From: Rhodocollybia butyracea
Lineage: Eukaryota > Basidiomycota > Agaricomycetes > Agaricales > Omphalotaceae
DNA length: 64,000 nucleotides
Direction: 5' to 3'
Assembly (NCBI GenBank): GCA_015501585.1
Contig: JADNRY010000023.1
Coordinates: 248,001-312,000, forward strand
In this document: piece by piece, positions 11,579 to 23,346 of the stretch
Numbering within the stretch: position 1 is the stretch's first letter
How the letters are laid out: each line of letters opens with the position of its first letter
Program-made: the position numbers and the translations under genes
Notes under the pieces: generated by a model
What the model was told of the DNA's origin: nothing
Seen by the model: only the letters and a program-made list of their open reading frames with translations
The model's database searches: none

Positions 11579-12316
11579 CTTATCATAGGGTCAAGATCCA
11601 TTCTACCCTAATACCTCTGCGAAAAGCTTACTCTCAATGAAAGAAAGGATCACAGTGTACGGAATAGATAGGGCTTCTGGAGCCTCCAACACAAGTTACA
11701 ATACGTCATTTACGGTGGGATACAGGTACGCGGTACGAACAGTCTTATCAGTGATAACTATGCTGATAACAAGTTACAAATCATAGATGAGTACTTAGAC
11801 GTAGTACATAAGGCATAATATGTATAGTGATTGACCCGTACCTGTGGGAGCAAATGAGAGTTCAAATTGACAGTGCACGGTAGCTTCTTGGAGTGGTAAG
11901 ATCTCGAAAACTCGTAGCTCACGCGATCGCACTTCCATTTGACAAGTCGTGTCCCAGATGAAGCATGGTATGGGATACCAGATCCCTAATTCTTCCGTAG
12001 ACACTACTCCTGAAAGTAGTCTGTAAGTGTCACCTACCCAGCTATAAGGATGATGTGGGAATGATTCTTAAAAGTCGTGTTTGCAAGAGACTGTCCCGTC
12101 CACTCCACTCACAAAATCAGAAGTGAGCATTGATAATACAATACACACGCTCCTTCATGCGCCGCGAACAGTTTGATGATCCAAAGTCTGAAATTCTATA
12201 TAATGACTTTCTAGTTTCCACAGAAAATTCAAGTAATTCTGGAATTGATATTTTTGAACTACTAGTATACAATACAGAAGACGTGAGCCTCTGAGTATGG
12301 ATAATCACACTGTTGC
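11579..12316. other. Intergenic between relic exon and C2
   Basis: Homologous to 15809-16522 (for example the TTAGCTCACGCGATCGCACTTC-like block in both). No gene seen. Confidence 0.4.
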
Positions 12317-13653
12317 TTAAATTGGACCTGCGATAGGGCGAAGCTCCTTAAAAGTAATGGTAGGTGCGCTTGAGCTGCCTGCGACATCGTATAAAGCCTG
12401 ATTCCTGGAGTCTTTGGTATATGTGAGCCATGTGGCGTCAATACTTTGAGCCTTTCCAGTGGTGGAGACGACTTTCAGTCGGAACTGATTATGGAGTCAG
12501 TGTCTATTCAATCGCCAGACCTTTAGGAAAGTGACTAACGTTGTCCCCGTCTTTCAGCCAATCAGCCTTGGTGAGATCAAAAACACTATTCTTGATCCAG
12601 ACAGGAATGTCGGCCTCAAGTATATGTTCGGTCTTAGTGTTTACAGAATAGATAGAGGCAACGAATGCTCCGCTGTTGGAGATCGTGATCTGGCGAGCCT
12701 TTTGGGAATTGTTAGAACACTGCTTTGAAAAGTAGTAGCGAACAACGTACGTTTCCGATGGGGGTTGGTTCAGAAATAGGGCGCAGCTGTTTGAAAGAGA
12801 TGTTGGGCCTATATAGCTCGCCTGTGACATCATATACAGCCTCATTCTTGGAGTCCTTCGTGAACATGAGCCAGGTGGCATCGGCCTTCTCGCTGGTCTC
12901 GCCGTTTGGGAGCTTAGAGACAACTTTGAGCTGAAACTTGTAACAGAGTCAATACTTATTCAACCTTGGGCAAGGAGACTAACCATGTCACGGTCCTTCA
13001 ACCAATCGGCGTCTGTGAGATCGAAGGTAATTTCTTTGTCTCCAGGTTTAACCTCAGGCTTGACTTCACGGTCAAGCCCAGTTTCTGCATTGATAACATG
13101 GATATTAGCGGTGAACGTTCCGTTGTTGGAGACAGTAATCTGGCGAGTCTTTTGGTGATTGTTAGAGCATGGACACCAAAAACAATTAGCACTGCACGAC
13201 ATACTTTTCCGATAGGCCGGAGCTCCTTGAAGGTGATTGTAAACTTTTCTGAGCTGCCTTCAACAACATATACAGCCTCATTCTCCGAGTCCTTGTCGAA
13301 CTTTAGCCAGGTACGGTCGGTATACATTTTTGAAGGGCTAGTGTTCTGACTCAAAACTTCGACTTGGAACTGGATGGAGATTCAGCTGCCACACTACCGG
13401 GCCTTTGTGACGGGGACTAACCGTGTCGAAGTATCTCCACCAGGAAAGCTTAGTGAGATCAAAGTACACGTTCTGGACCCCAGCCTCAATCTCAGGTCTG
13501 AGGATGCTCTCATACTGTACGGAGTCATTTTTACCGTAGATTAAGGCGGTGAACGTTCCATTGTTGGAGACAACGATCTGGCGGCACTTTGAAAAATGTT
13601 AGAGCACGGCTAGTGAAAACTAGCACTTCACGACGTACAACTTTTTCAGACAT
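12317..13653 (-). CDS. Beta-family protein C2, three tandem domains (unknown function)
   Basis: The only member of the duplicated set in which every exon and junction I checked is intact. The ATG at 13653 gives a five-residue exon (MSEKV), then three domains of about 105-120 residues, total about 340. Each domain is two exons: a first half starting RQIVVSNNGTFTA, RQITVSNNGTFTANI or RQITISNSGAFVAS and ending near a GTTAGT donor, and a second half starting FQVEV, FQLKV or FRLKV and ending YVVEGSS..FTITFKELRPIGK or similar. Domain-joining introns start GTACGT/GTATGT, carry CTAAC and end CAAAG or CAAAAG, all in phase 0, so a domain can be added or lost without breaking the frame. There is no signal peptide, so it is probably cytosolic. 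The stop is at 12317. Function unknown. Confidence 0.7.
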
Positions 13654-13717
13654 GCTGAAGTAGGCGACTGGATCTCAAGGTGGGTTCGAGAGGTTGATGG
13701 AGATAGGCCAACGTGAA

Positions 13718-13729
13718 CCTGCTTTTATA
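13718..13729 (-). promoter_or_regulatory. TATA box of C2
   Basis: TATAAAAGCAGG on the minus strand, about 70 bases before the ATG at 13653. Confidence 0.5.
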
Positions 13730-15010
13730 CGATGGATAGATGGCAGTGACCAAAATTGCGCCAGCTGGATGGTAATAGGTATTACTACTACTAACAGTCT
13801 AGGTGTCAGTCCGTCACTTAAAATAATAATAAGTCACTTACCGCTGCATGTCTCCAGGCTTTTCGCAGTATCTATGGAAGGCGTGGGTGTTTGCCTATAC
13901 AAGGCAATCGATGCTCGGAAAACTTTGAACCCGACTTTTCCTTACGCTTCGGATCTCAGTTTCTTTGTCCTTTCCTGGTCCCTTCCCTGATAATGAATCG
14001 CTTACCTTCATATTAAAGTATGCGTTCAGAGCCTTTGGCAGCAGTTATGGAAGAGTGGGAAAGACATGTTCAAAAATGACAATGAATGCAGCCAAGCAGT
14101 ATTGAAGAATAGACTCGTCGGTGTAGGTCATCTTCCGGCCTACGGAACGCTTTTAAAGTCATGGTAAGCGGTACCTGAAATAAATAACAATCTTGAAGAC
14201 GCCGGGACCGACTGTGTGATAAGCATCGAAGTTTAGATTAGCAATCCTCAGGAACATCGAGCTCCAGTGCCATCGAGACAGTCATCACGATAAGAAGGAA
14301 CGTTATCAACTTTCAAGTTTTTAGTCCTCGATCTTTGCCAGTTCACGCTCATCTGCAACTACCAAGGGTAGTAGGGTAGTAGTGTTAGTAGATGAAGCTG
14401 ATCCCATGAATCTGAAGCCTGCATGGCAATAAGCCGTGCCGCAAAAGCTCCATTCATTCTCATCGTCGTTTGTGCTGGACTTACCCAGATTACGAGGAGC
14501 ACGGATTTCTGGCCAAAACGGCTAAAATAGCATCGGTGCAATGATACTCCGTGCTTGAATCCTGACGTTTCTGTTGCAAGATACTGTACTAATCAAAAAG
14601 GATTATCGGGAAGACAGACAAAACATACTACCTGTCTCACCAGATACAAGTACTTGCTTGCTCCACCCTGCCGTGGACGGACAATGTGAATCTCAATACA
14701 CAGGTCCCCGTAATTTCTGCTTCCATACCAGTGGCATAAATCCTGTTTAATCCTCCGAGTCTAGGAGAAGTACAACGTGGTTCAGGCTGGATATTCTCCA
14801 TTCGATGGTCGAAGTTGTAGAAATGATGAAATTCAAGGATGCTGTCTGGTGGCACAACAAGTCACCCTATGTCACCAGACGTTTGAAGCCTTGAAATCCC
14901 AAGCGATGAGATGCAGACGACACATGGTGGCAACTCGAGCGTGGCTCTGATTATGAGAAGACTGATAAGTTTTACAGACGAAACAAGGTTGAATCAATAA
15001 GCGCTGAACC
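13730..15010. repeat. Spacer of duplicated unit 2, first part
   Basis: Aligns in blocks with 9723-11000 and with 17996-18480. No gene could be supported. Short frames differ between the copies. Confidence 0.5.
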
Positions 15011-15364
15011 TTAAGCGCTTAAGCATAAAAGTGTAGGCACAATGGTCAACGCGAAATGCTCCGGTGTTGCCTTTTCAGCCTCATCTTTTATTCGTGGCAG
15101 CTTTAGAATGTGCGACCATCGTTCATGGTCATCCGAAATCAAGACGGCAAAGTAGTGGGTCAAGATACCTTTGGAAGCAAAGAAGGCTAACATAGAGACA
15201 ACAGGTTGGACGGTCCTGAGTGAAGGTATCTCTTCATCAGCATGGACGGTGCGGCGAAGAGTCAAACGTGGAATTTTGGCACAAGGGAAGGCTGTATTCG
15301 AGTGGTTGCCAAAGGAGGATCTGAACCGTTGATTATCGTGGCGAGTCACTTCTCCAATATTCAT
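15011..15364 (-). CDS. Small frame of 117 codons in the repeated spacer, doubtful
   Basis: An open frame from MNIGEVTRHDNQRF to a stop at 15011, containing PRLTLRRTVHADEEIPS and FFASKGILTHYFAVLISDD. The homologous DNA in unit 1 (about 11000-11312) and unit 3 (about 20640-20930) has recognisable remains in which the frame is broken. It may be the last exon of a gene that was caught in the duplication. I do not recognise the product. No start context or partner exon was established. Confidence 0.25.
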   Translation of the reverse strand: MNIGEVTRHDNQRFRSSFGNHSNTAFPCAKIPRLTLRRTVHADEEIPSLRTVQPVVSMLAFFASKGILTHYFAVLISDDHERWSHILKLPRIKDEAEKATPEHFALTIVPTLLCLSA

Positions 15365-15633
15365 TGATGGCTTATCCCTGCACTACTAGGTTCTACGCCT
15401 ATTTCTCTCCTTTCCGCCACTGCAAAATTCTACAACTCACAACACGTTTCTATATATAAACTTTCCTTTCCTCGATAAACATCGTAATGATCCTGGAACC
15501 TATCTGCATACGCTACATAGCGACTTTTTGTTCTCGCGGGTTCCACCAGTAATAATTCAAGTTAATTGAACGAACTCGGCAGTGTCACGAAGACGGTAGC
15601 CTCTGGGACTAGAATCATATTTCATTCATTCCG

Positions 15634-15808
15634 CTAGGCAACGGAAATGTAACGAAGCTTCTTGAAAGTGATGGTACTAGGTGCGCTTGGGGCTTGTGAA
15701 CACATATGCGGCCTCTTTCCTTGAGTACTCGTCAAACGTGAGTACGGTCTCATCGACTGTCCTGGGACTTTTTCCTTTTGGAACCCAAGAGACCATTCCA
15801 ACTTGGAA
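15634..15808 (-). pseudogene. Orphan last exon of a beta-family gene, frameshifted
   Basis: The counterpart of 11404-11578 in unit 2. It starts FQVGMVSWVPKGKSPRTVD and ends with the frame KKLRYISVA before the stop at 15634. Between these the frame changes near 15680, where a stop (TAG) replaces the expected TG[DS]..P segment. Clearly dead. Confidence 0.65.
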
Positions 15809-16522
15809 CTTATAGGGTCAAGATCTGATATTCTACCGTAATACCTCTGGGAAAAGCTTACTCTCAATGAAAGAAAGGTACACTGTACGGAACCACTACG
15901 GAAATACGGCTTCTGGAGCGCCCAACACAAGTTACAATACATCATCTTACGGTGGGATACAGGTACGCGGTACGCCGAACAGTCTTATCAGTGATAACTA
16001 TACTGATAGCAAATCATAGATGTAGTACATAAGGCATAATATGCATAATGATTGACCCGTACCAGTGGGAGCAAATAGCCAATAGGAGTTCAAATCGACA
16101 GATCTCATAAACACAGAAAAGTTCTTAGCTCACGCGATCGCACTTCCATTCGACAAGTCACAACCCACGATATGGGATACTAGATCCCTCCGTACTAGAC
16201 AACTCCTAAAAGTAGTCTTCAAGTGTCGCCTACTCAGCTGCAGAAACAATTCTTAAAAGTCATCTTATCCTGTCATGGCCTTCACTCACGGAATCAGAGG
16301 TGAGAAGCATTGATAATATACCATACACACGCTCCTTTATGCGCCGCAAACAACTTGATAACAAAGTAAGTACACTCTAAAATTCTATGTAATGATCTTT
16401 TTGACTTCTTAGTTGTTGCAGGACATTCAAGTAATTGACATTTTCGAACACACTACTAGTACACAATACAGAAGATGCAATGGAAAAATGTCTCGGAGAT
16501 GCGAGTCTCTGAGTTTGGATAA
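15809..16522. other. Intergenic between relic exon and C3
   Basis: Homologous to 11579-12316, with short gaps. No gene seen. Confidence 0.4.
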
Positions 16523-17918
16523 TCACGCTGTTGCTTTAATTGGACCTACGATAGGGCTAAGCCCCTTGAAAGTAATGGTAGGTGCGCTTGAGCTGCCTGC
16601 GATATCGTATAGAGCCTGATTCTTGGAGTTCTTGGTATATGTGAGCCATGTGGTGTCGACACTTTGAGCCTTTCCAGCTGTGGAGACGACTTTCAGTCGG
16701 AACTGATTATGGAGTCAGTATCTGCTCTATCGCAAGACCATTAGGAAATTGACTAACGTTGTCCCCGTCTTTCAGCCAATCAGCCTTGGTGAGATTAAAA
16801 ACAATATTCTCGACGCAAACCTGAACATCGGCCTCAAGTATGTGTTCGGTCTTAGTTTTTACACAGTAGATAGAAGCAACGAATGCTCCGCTGTTGGAGA
16901 TAGTAATCTGACGAGCCTTTTGGGAGTTGTTAGAACACTGCTTTAAAAACCTTAGTAGTAGTGAACAACGTACATTTCCGACGGGGGTTGGTTCAGAAAT
17001 AGGGCGAACCTGTTCGAGAGAGATGTCAGGCCGGTATTTGTCGCCCGTGACACCATATACAGCTTCATTCTTGGAGTCCTTGGTGAACATGAACCAGCGG
17101 GCAGCGGTACTCTTGGCGTCCTGGTCCGCCTCGTAGGGTGAGAGCCGAGAAACGACTTGAACTCGAAACTTATTACAGAGTCAATGCTTGTTCTACCTTC
17201 GACTTGAGGAAGGGGACTAACCATGTCACGTTCCTTTAACTGGAAACCAGGATCGGTGAGATCGAAAATAATATCTTTGTCTCCTTCCTTGACCCCAGGC
17301 TTGAGTTCATAGTCAAACTTGGCGTATTCGTAGCCTGCATTGATAACATGGATATTAGCGGTGAACGTTCCGTTGTTGGAGACAGTAATCTGGCGAATCT
17401 TTTGGTGAACGTTAGAGCATGGACGCCAAACCAGTTCGTATTGCACGACGTACATTTTCAACAAGGCGGATCTCTTTAAAGTGGATTTCAGGATTACTTT
17501 GATTGCCTTTGACAACATATACAGCTTCATTCTCCGAATCCTTGCTGAAATTTAACAAGGTGGGGTCGGTAAATTCTTTGGTACGATCACCGTCGTCACA
17601 ATTCCCTATAACTCGGAACTTGATGCGGAGTCAACATCTACCAAAACGCAAGACCTTCGTGAAGGGGGCTAACCGGGTTGTATTTGTTCCACCAGTAAAT
17701 CTGGGTGGGATCGTAGAAAACGTTCTGTACTCCAGCCTCAATCCCATAGTGGACTCTGTCCATTACGCTCTCGAACTTGCCATCTTCACTTTGACCATAG
17801 ATCGTGGCCCTGAATGACCCGTCGTTGGAGACAACAATCTGGTGACACTTTGAAAAACGTTAGAGCACGGCTGAAAACCAGTACTTCACGTCGCACGACG
17901 TACATCTTTAGCGGACAT
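16523..17918 (-). CDS. Beta-family protein C3, three tandem domains (unknown function)
   Basis: The third unit's gene. The ATG is at 17918 (MSAKD), then domain 1 (CHQIVVSNDGSFRATIYG / FRVIGNCDDGDRTKEF), domain 2 (IRQITVSNNGTFTANI / FRVQVVSRLSPYEAD) and domain 3 (ARQITISNSGAFVASIYC / FRLKVVSTAGKAQSVD), with the same intron plan as C2. The second half of domain 2 is longer than in C2. A one-base difference at the end turns the C2 stop codon into lysine, so the product ends IVGPIKATA with the stop at 16523. Exons look open throughout. Sequence divergence from C2 is greatest in domain 1. No signal peptide. Confidence 0.65.
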
Positions 17919-17983
17919 GCTGAAATAGGCGACTCGATCTCAAGTTGGGTTCCAAGAGGTTGATAGAGATGGGTCAACGTGAA

Positions 17984-17995
17984 GCTGCTTTTATA
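17984..17995 (-). promoter_or_regulatory. TATA box of C3
   Basis: TATAAAAGCAGC on the minus strand, about 70 bases before the ATG at 17918. Confidence 0.5.
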
Positions 17996-19888
17996 CGGTG
18001 GATAGCTGTGACAAAAATTGCACCAGCTGGATGGTATTACTGCTAACAATCTAGGTGTCAGTCCGTCACTCGAAATAATAAGTCACTTACGCTCAGAGTC
18101 TTTCGCAGTGTTTATGGAAGGCATGGATGTATGCTTGTTCTAGCTGTACAGAGCCATCGATAATCGGAAAAACTTTGAACCCGACTTTCCTTACGCTTCG
18201 GATCTCTTTGTGTTCAGAGGCTTTGGCAGTGATTATGGAAAGCGTGGGAGAGACGTGCGTGTAGCCAAAGTAGTATCGAAGAATGAGTGGCGAATTGACT
18301 CGTCGGTGGAGGTCATCTTCCGATTTGCCTACGGGACAGCGGGGTCTAAAAGCTATGGCTAGAATAGGCTACATAGAATGTGTTCAGGAAGGAAGCCGGC
18401 CAAGGGACGGTTAGGCAGTGGTCCCACTCCACTCCACAAATTCAGAATCAAGATAAGTAGATCCTGATAGCGAGCAGTGCCATCAATACGTCATGAGTCC
18501 GACATCCATAATTTCTAAAAGTAGTAGTGAACGACGAACGTTAGTAGCATGTTGCAATAGCTCTATTCATCGTCATCATGCGAGAAGCACGGGTATTAGA
18601 CACGGACGGCTACAATTTCACAGCATATATCACTGTGTCAACTTGCGAGTGTGGGCCATCGCGCAAAGCGCGTGGCAGGTACGAGTCCTGACTCAAAAGA
18701 GATTATAAAAAAGATAAAGTAATGAGCTTACATTGGAGAATGTGCTGGATAAGCACTGTTCTCGGAAGTTTAATATGCTTCAGGCTAAAAAAGAAAATTA
18801 TGTTCCTATGCAGGTACTACATTGGAAAAGAACATGGCAGTCAAGGTCCTGACCAGTGGCTTGATTGTTGGAAGGAAAGGGCAGAGAAGAAACATAGAGG
18901 GAAAGGAAGGCAATGAAAGTCAAGAGATGGTTGAGCTTCAAGTGTGTCCAGACTCCATAAATGATGCCAAATTGACATAAGCTGGTACAGTTTGGGAAGG
19001 CAGTAAGAGGATATTGAGGTGTGCTCCTGCACTTTCAAGTACCAAGAAAGGCCAAGAAGGGCGTAGGGGTAAAATCCAGTTGTGACATACAATTGGATGC
19101 TTAAATAATGCCGTGTGCTGGAAAAGCACTGGAGCCTGCCCATGGTTGATCTCTGGATTTGATTGGGTCCTGTGTTGGCTGAGGTTGGAGAATCCCGCAC
19201 TTGAACGATGAAGGACAGAAGAGAAGATCTTAAGAAATGAGCGCTCTGCGAGCACGCTGTAAATGGAGTTGTCGATCTGAACATCTATTAGGAACACGCA
19301 TATTGTTAGTGCTGTCATGATTAGCCGGAAAGATGGTTGAGTAACCTAGTTGCGTGAAACAAACGAGAAAAACAGAAGGACGGGATGAGCAACCACGAGG
19401 TCACATGTCAAACGCTTTGACATCCTAAATATATCGAAACTAAATCTCCTTATTAGGTCAACCCGATTTGGACAAGATCAGGCTCAATTGGGACAAATTC
19501 TCACGCCGAAACCCGCCATAAGGACGAGCCTTCATTACATTCAGGACTCGTAATGTGATGATAGCTCGTACTTGAATATGTGACACACTTCTGCTGCAAA
19601 TACAGTACTAATCAGAAAGGATTTTGGTCCTCCGAGTGTAGGGAAAGTACAACGGCAAAATTGAACGGTGGTTCAGATCTGCAGACTAGACTCCATTCAA
19701 TGGTCTAAGCTGTAGATTGAACGATGAATCGATGAAGCTTTGAAGTTCAAGGGTGCTGTCTAAAAACATTAGACCAAACCCTGGTCCGTATCTCGTTTTA
19801 CTTCAAACTGCAGTCTTGAGTCTACTTCGAAATCTCTCTTTCTCGCTCGATCAAAAACTAATTAAGAGGCATATAAGCTTAGTAACGA
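17996..19888. repeat. Spacer of duplicated unit 3, rearranged
   Basis: Its first 500 bases match the spacers of units 1 and 2. From about 18480 to 19560 it holds sequence not seen in the others. From about 19560 blocks such as AATCAGAAAGGATT and CCTCCGAGT.TAGGGAAAGT return. I could not support a gene in the unmatched kilobase. Confidence 0.45.
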
Positions 19889-19890
19889 TA

Positions 19891-20589
19891 CAGACGTTTC
19901 GGAAATTCTTGTCCCACGGGCCAAAAACACCAAAATTAATTCGTAAAATACAAAAAATAAGAAAAATGCTTCCTGGCTCAGTGCTACCTATTCTCGGTCT
20001 TATTTGTACTTCTAAAATGTCTGCTATCATTACTGAAGACAAAGAAGATTCATTCATGGACAAACCAGGTAAAGAGACAGCTTTTTTCAAGATTTCTACA
20101 CGTAACTATGAATCAAAGTTTAAGCTCCCCAGCCTCTCAGTTCGTGAAATTGTAAAATTTAGCAGTGAGGATGAGTGACAAGCAAGCGGAGACAGTGGAG
20201 GAGATGAATGCGAAGGAGGCATAGAAGAGCAGCAGTATCGAGTCCAAGGATCATTTTTCCGATGGTCTTTTTTGTCGCCCTGAAGTCTAGAGGACAACTG
20301 AGGACAAAGTCCTTCAAAGATATCATTGAGAAAGTGTACAGCCATCTTTTTTCATCATAAAAAACCATCTGGGTGAACAAAAATGTTTTGCGTAATAGTC
20401 CATCCAGCAAGGCTTCGCGAGTTTCCTATTGAGCCTGAAGTCCTTGGGATTCATTCAGAATCATTAAACCATGGTGTAGCAGTAGTGGAACGCGAAGAAA
20501 GAGCCAGGACACATTTTTTTTGTTTTTTGTATTTTACGAATTAATTTTGGCGTTTTTGGCCCGTGGGACAAGAATTACCGAAACGTCTG
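19891..20589. mobile_element. TIR element with TA target duplication, 699 bp (Tc1/mariner-like MITE)
   Basis: The left end reads CAGACGTTTCGGAAATTCTTG at 19891 and the right end is its inverted copy with few mismatches. The arms match for about 65 bases through CCCACGGGCC and AATTAATTCGTAAAATAC. TA lies on both sides (19889-19890 and 20590-20591). Unit 1 of the segmental duplication preserves the unoccupied site AGTAACGATAAGCGC near 10918-10932, which proves the borders and the 2-bp duplication. Inside are only short frames (such as one with MSAIITEDKEDSFMDK), with no transposase. Confidence 0.85.
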
Positions 20590-21171
20590 TAAGCGCTGAA
20601 CGTTGACTTTCACTTTCACTCGGACACAAGGTCCAGGGCACAATGCTCTAGTATTGCCATTTCAACCTCATACTTTTTTCGTGACAGAGCTTTTAAAACC
20701 CGAAAATCAAGCCGCCAAGGTACCTTTAGAAAAAAGAATACACAGGGACACGTTGGACAGTCCTGAATGAAGGCATCTACTTATCAGCGCGGATGGTGGG
20801 GTGAAGAGTCAAACGAGGAATTTACGCTTTGACACAAGGAAAGGCCGGATTCTAATGGTCGGGGTATCTGAACAGCTGATTATCATGGTAAGTTACTTCC
20901 CAAGTTGATACGTTGGATTCATTCGTGTTTTATACTAGGTTCTGCTCCAATACTTCTCCTCCCGTCGCTGCAAAGCCCTACTCACAGCGTATTTCTACTT
21001 CTGCATTTTTCTTTCCTCAATGAACACCCTCATACACTACACAACGACCTTTGGCTCTCACGGGCTCCCATAGTCCAAGTAAAACAAACTCGGAAGTGTC
21101 ACGAGTACGGTAGCCTCTCTACATAGTCCAAGAACGTTACCTCCAAACAGAATCAGGATTCGTTCATTCCA

Positions 21172-21600
21172 CTAGGCAACGGGAATGAAACGAAGCTCCT
21201 TGAAAGTGATGGTAGGGTCGCTTGGGTCGCCTGTGAGGACGTATACAGCCTCTTTCCTCGAGTACTCGTCGAACGTGAGCATGGTCCCGTCGACCCTCCT
21301 AGGACTTTTCCCTTCTGGGAGCCGAGAGACCATTCCAACTTGGAACTTATCACACAGTCAACATCTAATCTACCGCAAGACCCCTGAGAAGGAGGCTAAC
21401 CTTATCGTCGTTTTTCGGTGAGTGATCCGTGGTGAGATCCAACTCAATTTCTATATCTCTAGACTGAATGTCAGGATCGAGTATGCTACCGAATTTTGTA
21501 GTGTAGATGCTAGAGGTGAACGTTGCGTGGTTGGTGACATATTGTTAGGGCACTGTTGGAAAACAAAGCTAGTACTACAACATACATCTTTGACGGACAT
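21172..21600 (-). pseudogene. Beta-family gene D, single domain, first acceptor lost
   Basis: The ATG at 21600 (MSVKD) is followed by a GTATGT donor. The second exon shows VTNHATFTSSIYTTKFG in the family position, but about 20 bases carrying the CAAAAG acceptor and the conserved RQI codons are missing just before it. The last exon starts FQVGMVSRLPEGKSPRRVD and ends VLTGDPSDPTITFKEL, stop at 21172, fully open. This is the best preserved version of the orphan exons at 11404 and 15634 and shows what they came from. Without an acceptor, normal splicing is doubtful. Confidence 0.6.
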
Positions 21601-21640
21601 GCCGATGTGACTTTGTTTCACAGAGATTAATAGGAAACTA

Positions 21641-21648
21641 TTTTTATA
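21641..21648 (-). promoter_or_regulatory. TATA box of gene D
   Basis: TATAAAAA on the minus strand, about 45 bases before the ATG at 21600. The GCAGC flank of the other members is lost. Confidence 0.35.
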
Positions 21649-23346
21649 GGATGTATGTGATAATCGATAAAGGTTGGTCGATTAAAGTGGTCAGCTGCTG
21701 TTGGTATGCTGTCAAATTCCCACATCTTCTTCCGAACTATTTGCCGCTGCAGGTGTCCTGAACGCTGTTCTCTATTTGTGCTTGAATGTGCACCAAGTGA
21801 CACTGAATAGGTGGTAAGTCGGTGCAGGTTATCATCCGACGTCAATGCCCAAGGAACACTTTCAGAGGTAAGGCGAGCTACTACCAGCTATAGTTTACAT
21901 ACTTAACACTCTAACAATGTTACTGTCCACAGTATCATACATCTATGGAAGGATAGTTTGTCGAGTTTTGGAGTCGACGGATAGCATTGGATGTTATTCG
22001 ATCAGTCGTCGTGGAAATATCGCAAGTTCCATTCCGGATTTGTTCAAGCCTAAGCAAAGGAAAGATCGTATCACTAATCCAGCATTGAAGGCAATCATTA
22101 ATAGCGGGATCGTCGATTCGATCGCCACCACAAGGAGAAGGCCTTCAGGTTCATCTGTATTATCCAGAACCACGAAGTCTACTCTTTATCGTCATGGAAA
22201 AGAGTCGAGCACAGTCACGATGCACTCTATCCACTTTCCATCCCCGTCTGGGATGTTCAGTGATCTCTCTGGATTGCGCACTCAAGTGGCTTACCCAGTT
22301 TACGGCGGCGCAAATCATATCAGTGTCGGTACTTCAAGTTCAGCGACATCCCGTGTTCGAATACTGTACTCAAAAATTCTAATATTGGACAATATACCAG
22401 ATCTCTAGGGCTACTCGCTCCGCCGTGGACGGAGAGTCGTGCATTGATTAGGCCTCGGTAAACTGTCCACACACTGCATGTAACGCACGACATCTCCATC
22501 ATATCTGCTTGAATATCAGAGTCTGGAGATTCTCAGAATCTAGCGAAAATACAGCGGTAAATCGGCGCTTCAGGGACTGACCAATCCAGGCTGTGAAGAC
22601 ACCAAAGTGGTTATCCGACGACTAGTGCGTGCTATGATGTTTTTGTTTTCACGTTGAAGTTTGCTTAGATGTCTTGGTTTCTCCTTAAATCCTTGGGGAA
22701 AAATCCCTAGTGAATGGGTTCCTTGAGTCCGTATCGTTCAAAGTGACACACACTCGAAGAAGGTCAATCTTCAAAGCACGATTCGTGAACCAACGCAACA
22801 TTAAAATGTAGACGACCGATGCACCTCATGATCTCGAGAATTATCTCTTTCCGTGCCCAACGCTGCGGGATCTCAGTCATGGAAAACTGGATCGATTCCT
22901 TCGAATTCCTCCCAGCGGAGCATTTTCAGACCCGATATGTTCTTCCTTCTGTCTTGTTCAGTATCACAGGCCACCCCCTCGTGAATGAGCACAATGCGTC
23001 CCGCTGGCCAGAAGGTAACGTAAGCCTACGTTCTGGATTGCGAGTTATGCCAGAAGACATACGCATTTCTAGTAGGACCAGACGCGACGAAAGCCGGCGC
23101 CTATTACAATGTTCCCTATTCAGGAAGTCTCCAGATGCGTAAGTAGATCTGCCACTGACAGACGAACTTGTTACATGTTGACTGACAGAACGTTGGATCA
23201 CGTTCCGTCCTTTTCACCCCTGCGCAAAGCTGTGTAAGGATAAGTACGGTCCCGTCTATAAGTATCTAAAGTATCTAGGCATCTGCCGGTGTATTTTCTT
23301 CTTCTACCTAGATACGCTGCGTCAGCGCTGCGTAGTGCATAACTTT
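21649..23346. other. Intergenic or unresolved stretch
   Basis: Plus-strand frames at 21917-22408 and 22819-23142 (the latter with MENWIDSFEFLPAEHFQTRY) are open for 100-160 codons. I could not connect them to each other or to the gene that follows, and neither resembles a family I know. A plausible donor (GTAAGT) follows the second at about 23142, so it may be a real first exon of an unknown gene. Confidence 0.3.

Noticed and set aside
7099..21600. Repeats read as a CRISPR-like array
   Set aside because: The repeats are kilobase-sized gene units and TIR elements in a eukaryotic intron-rich context; no short regular repeat-spacer pattern exists.
3685..21600. Identification of the beta family as aegerolysins
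   Set aside because: Length is similar, but the sequence pattern and the two-exon domain repeats do not fit what I know of aerolysin- or aegerolysin-type proteins, and no membrane-inserting segment is visible. Left as unknown.
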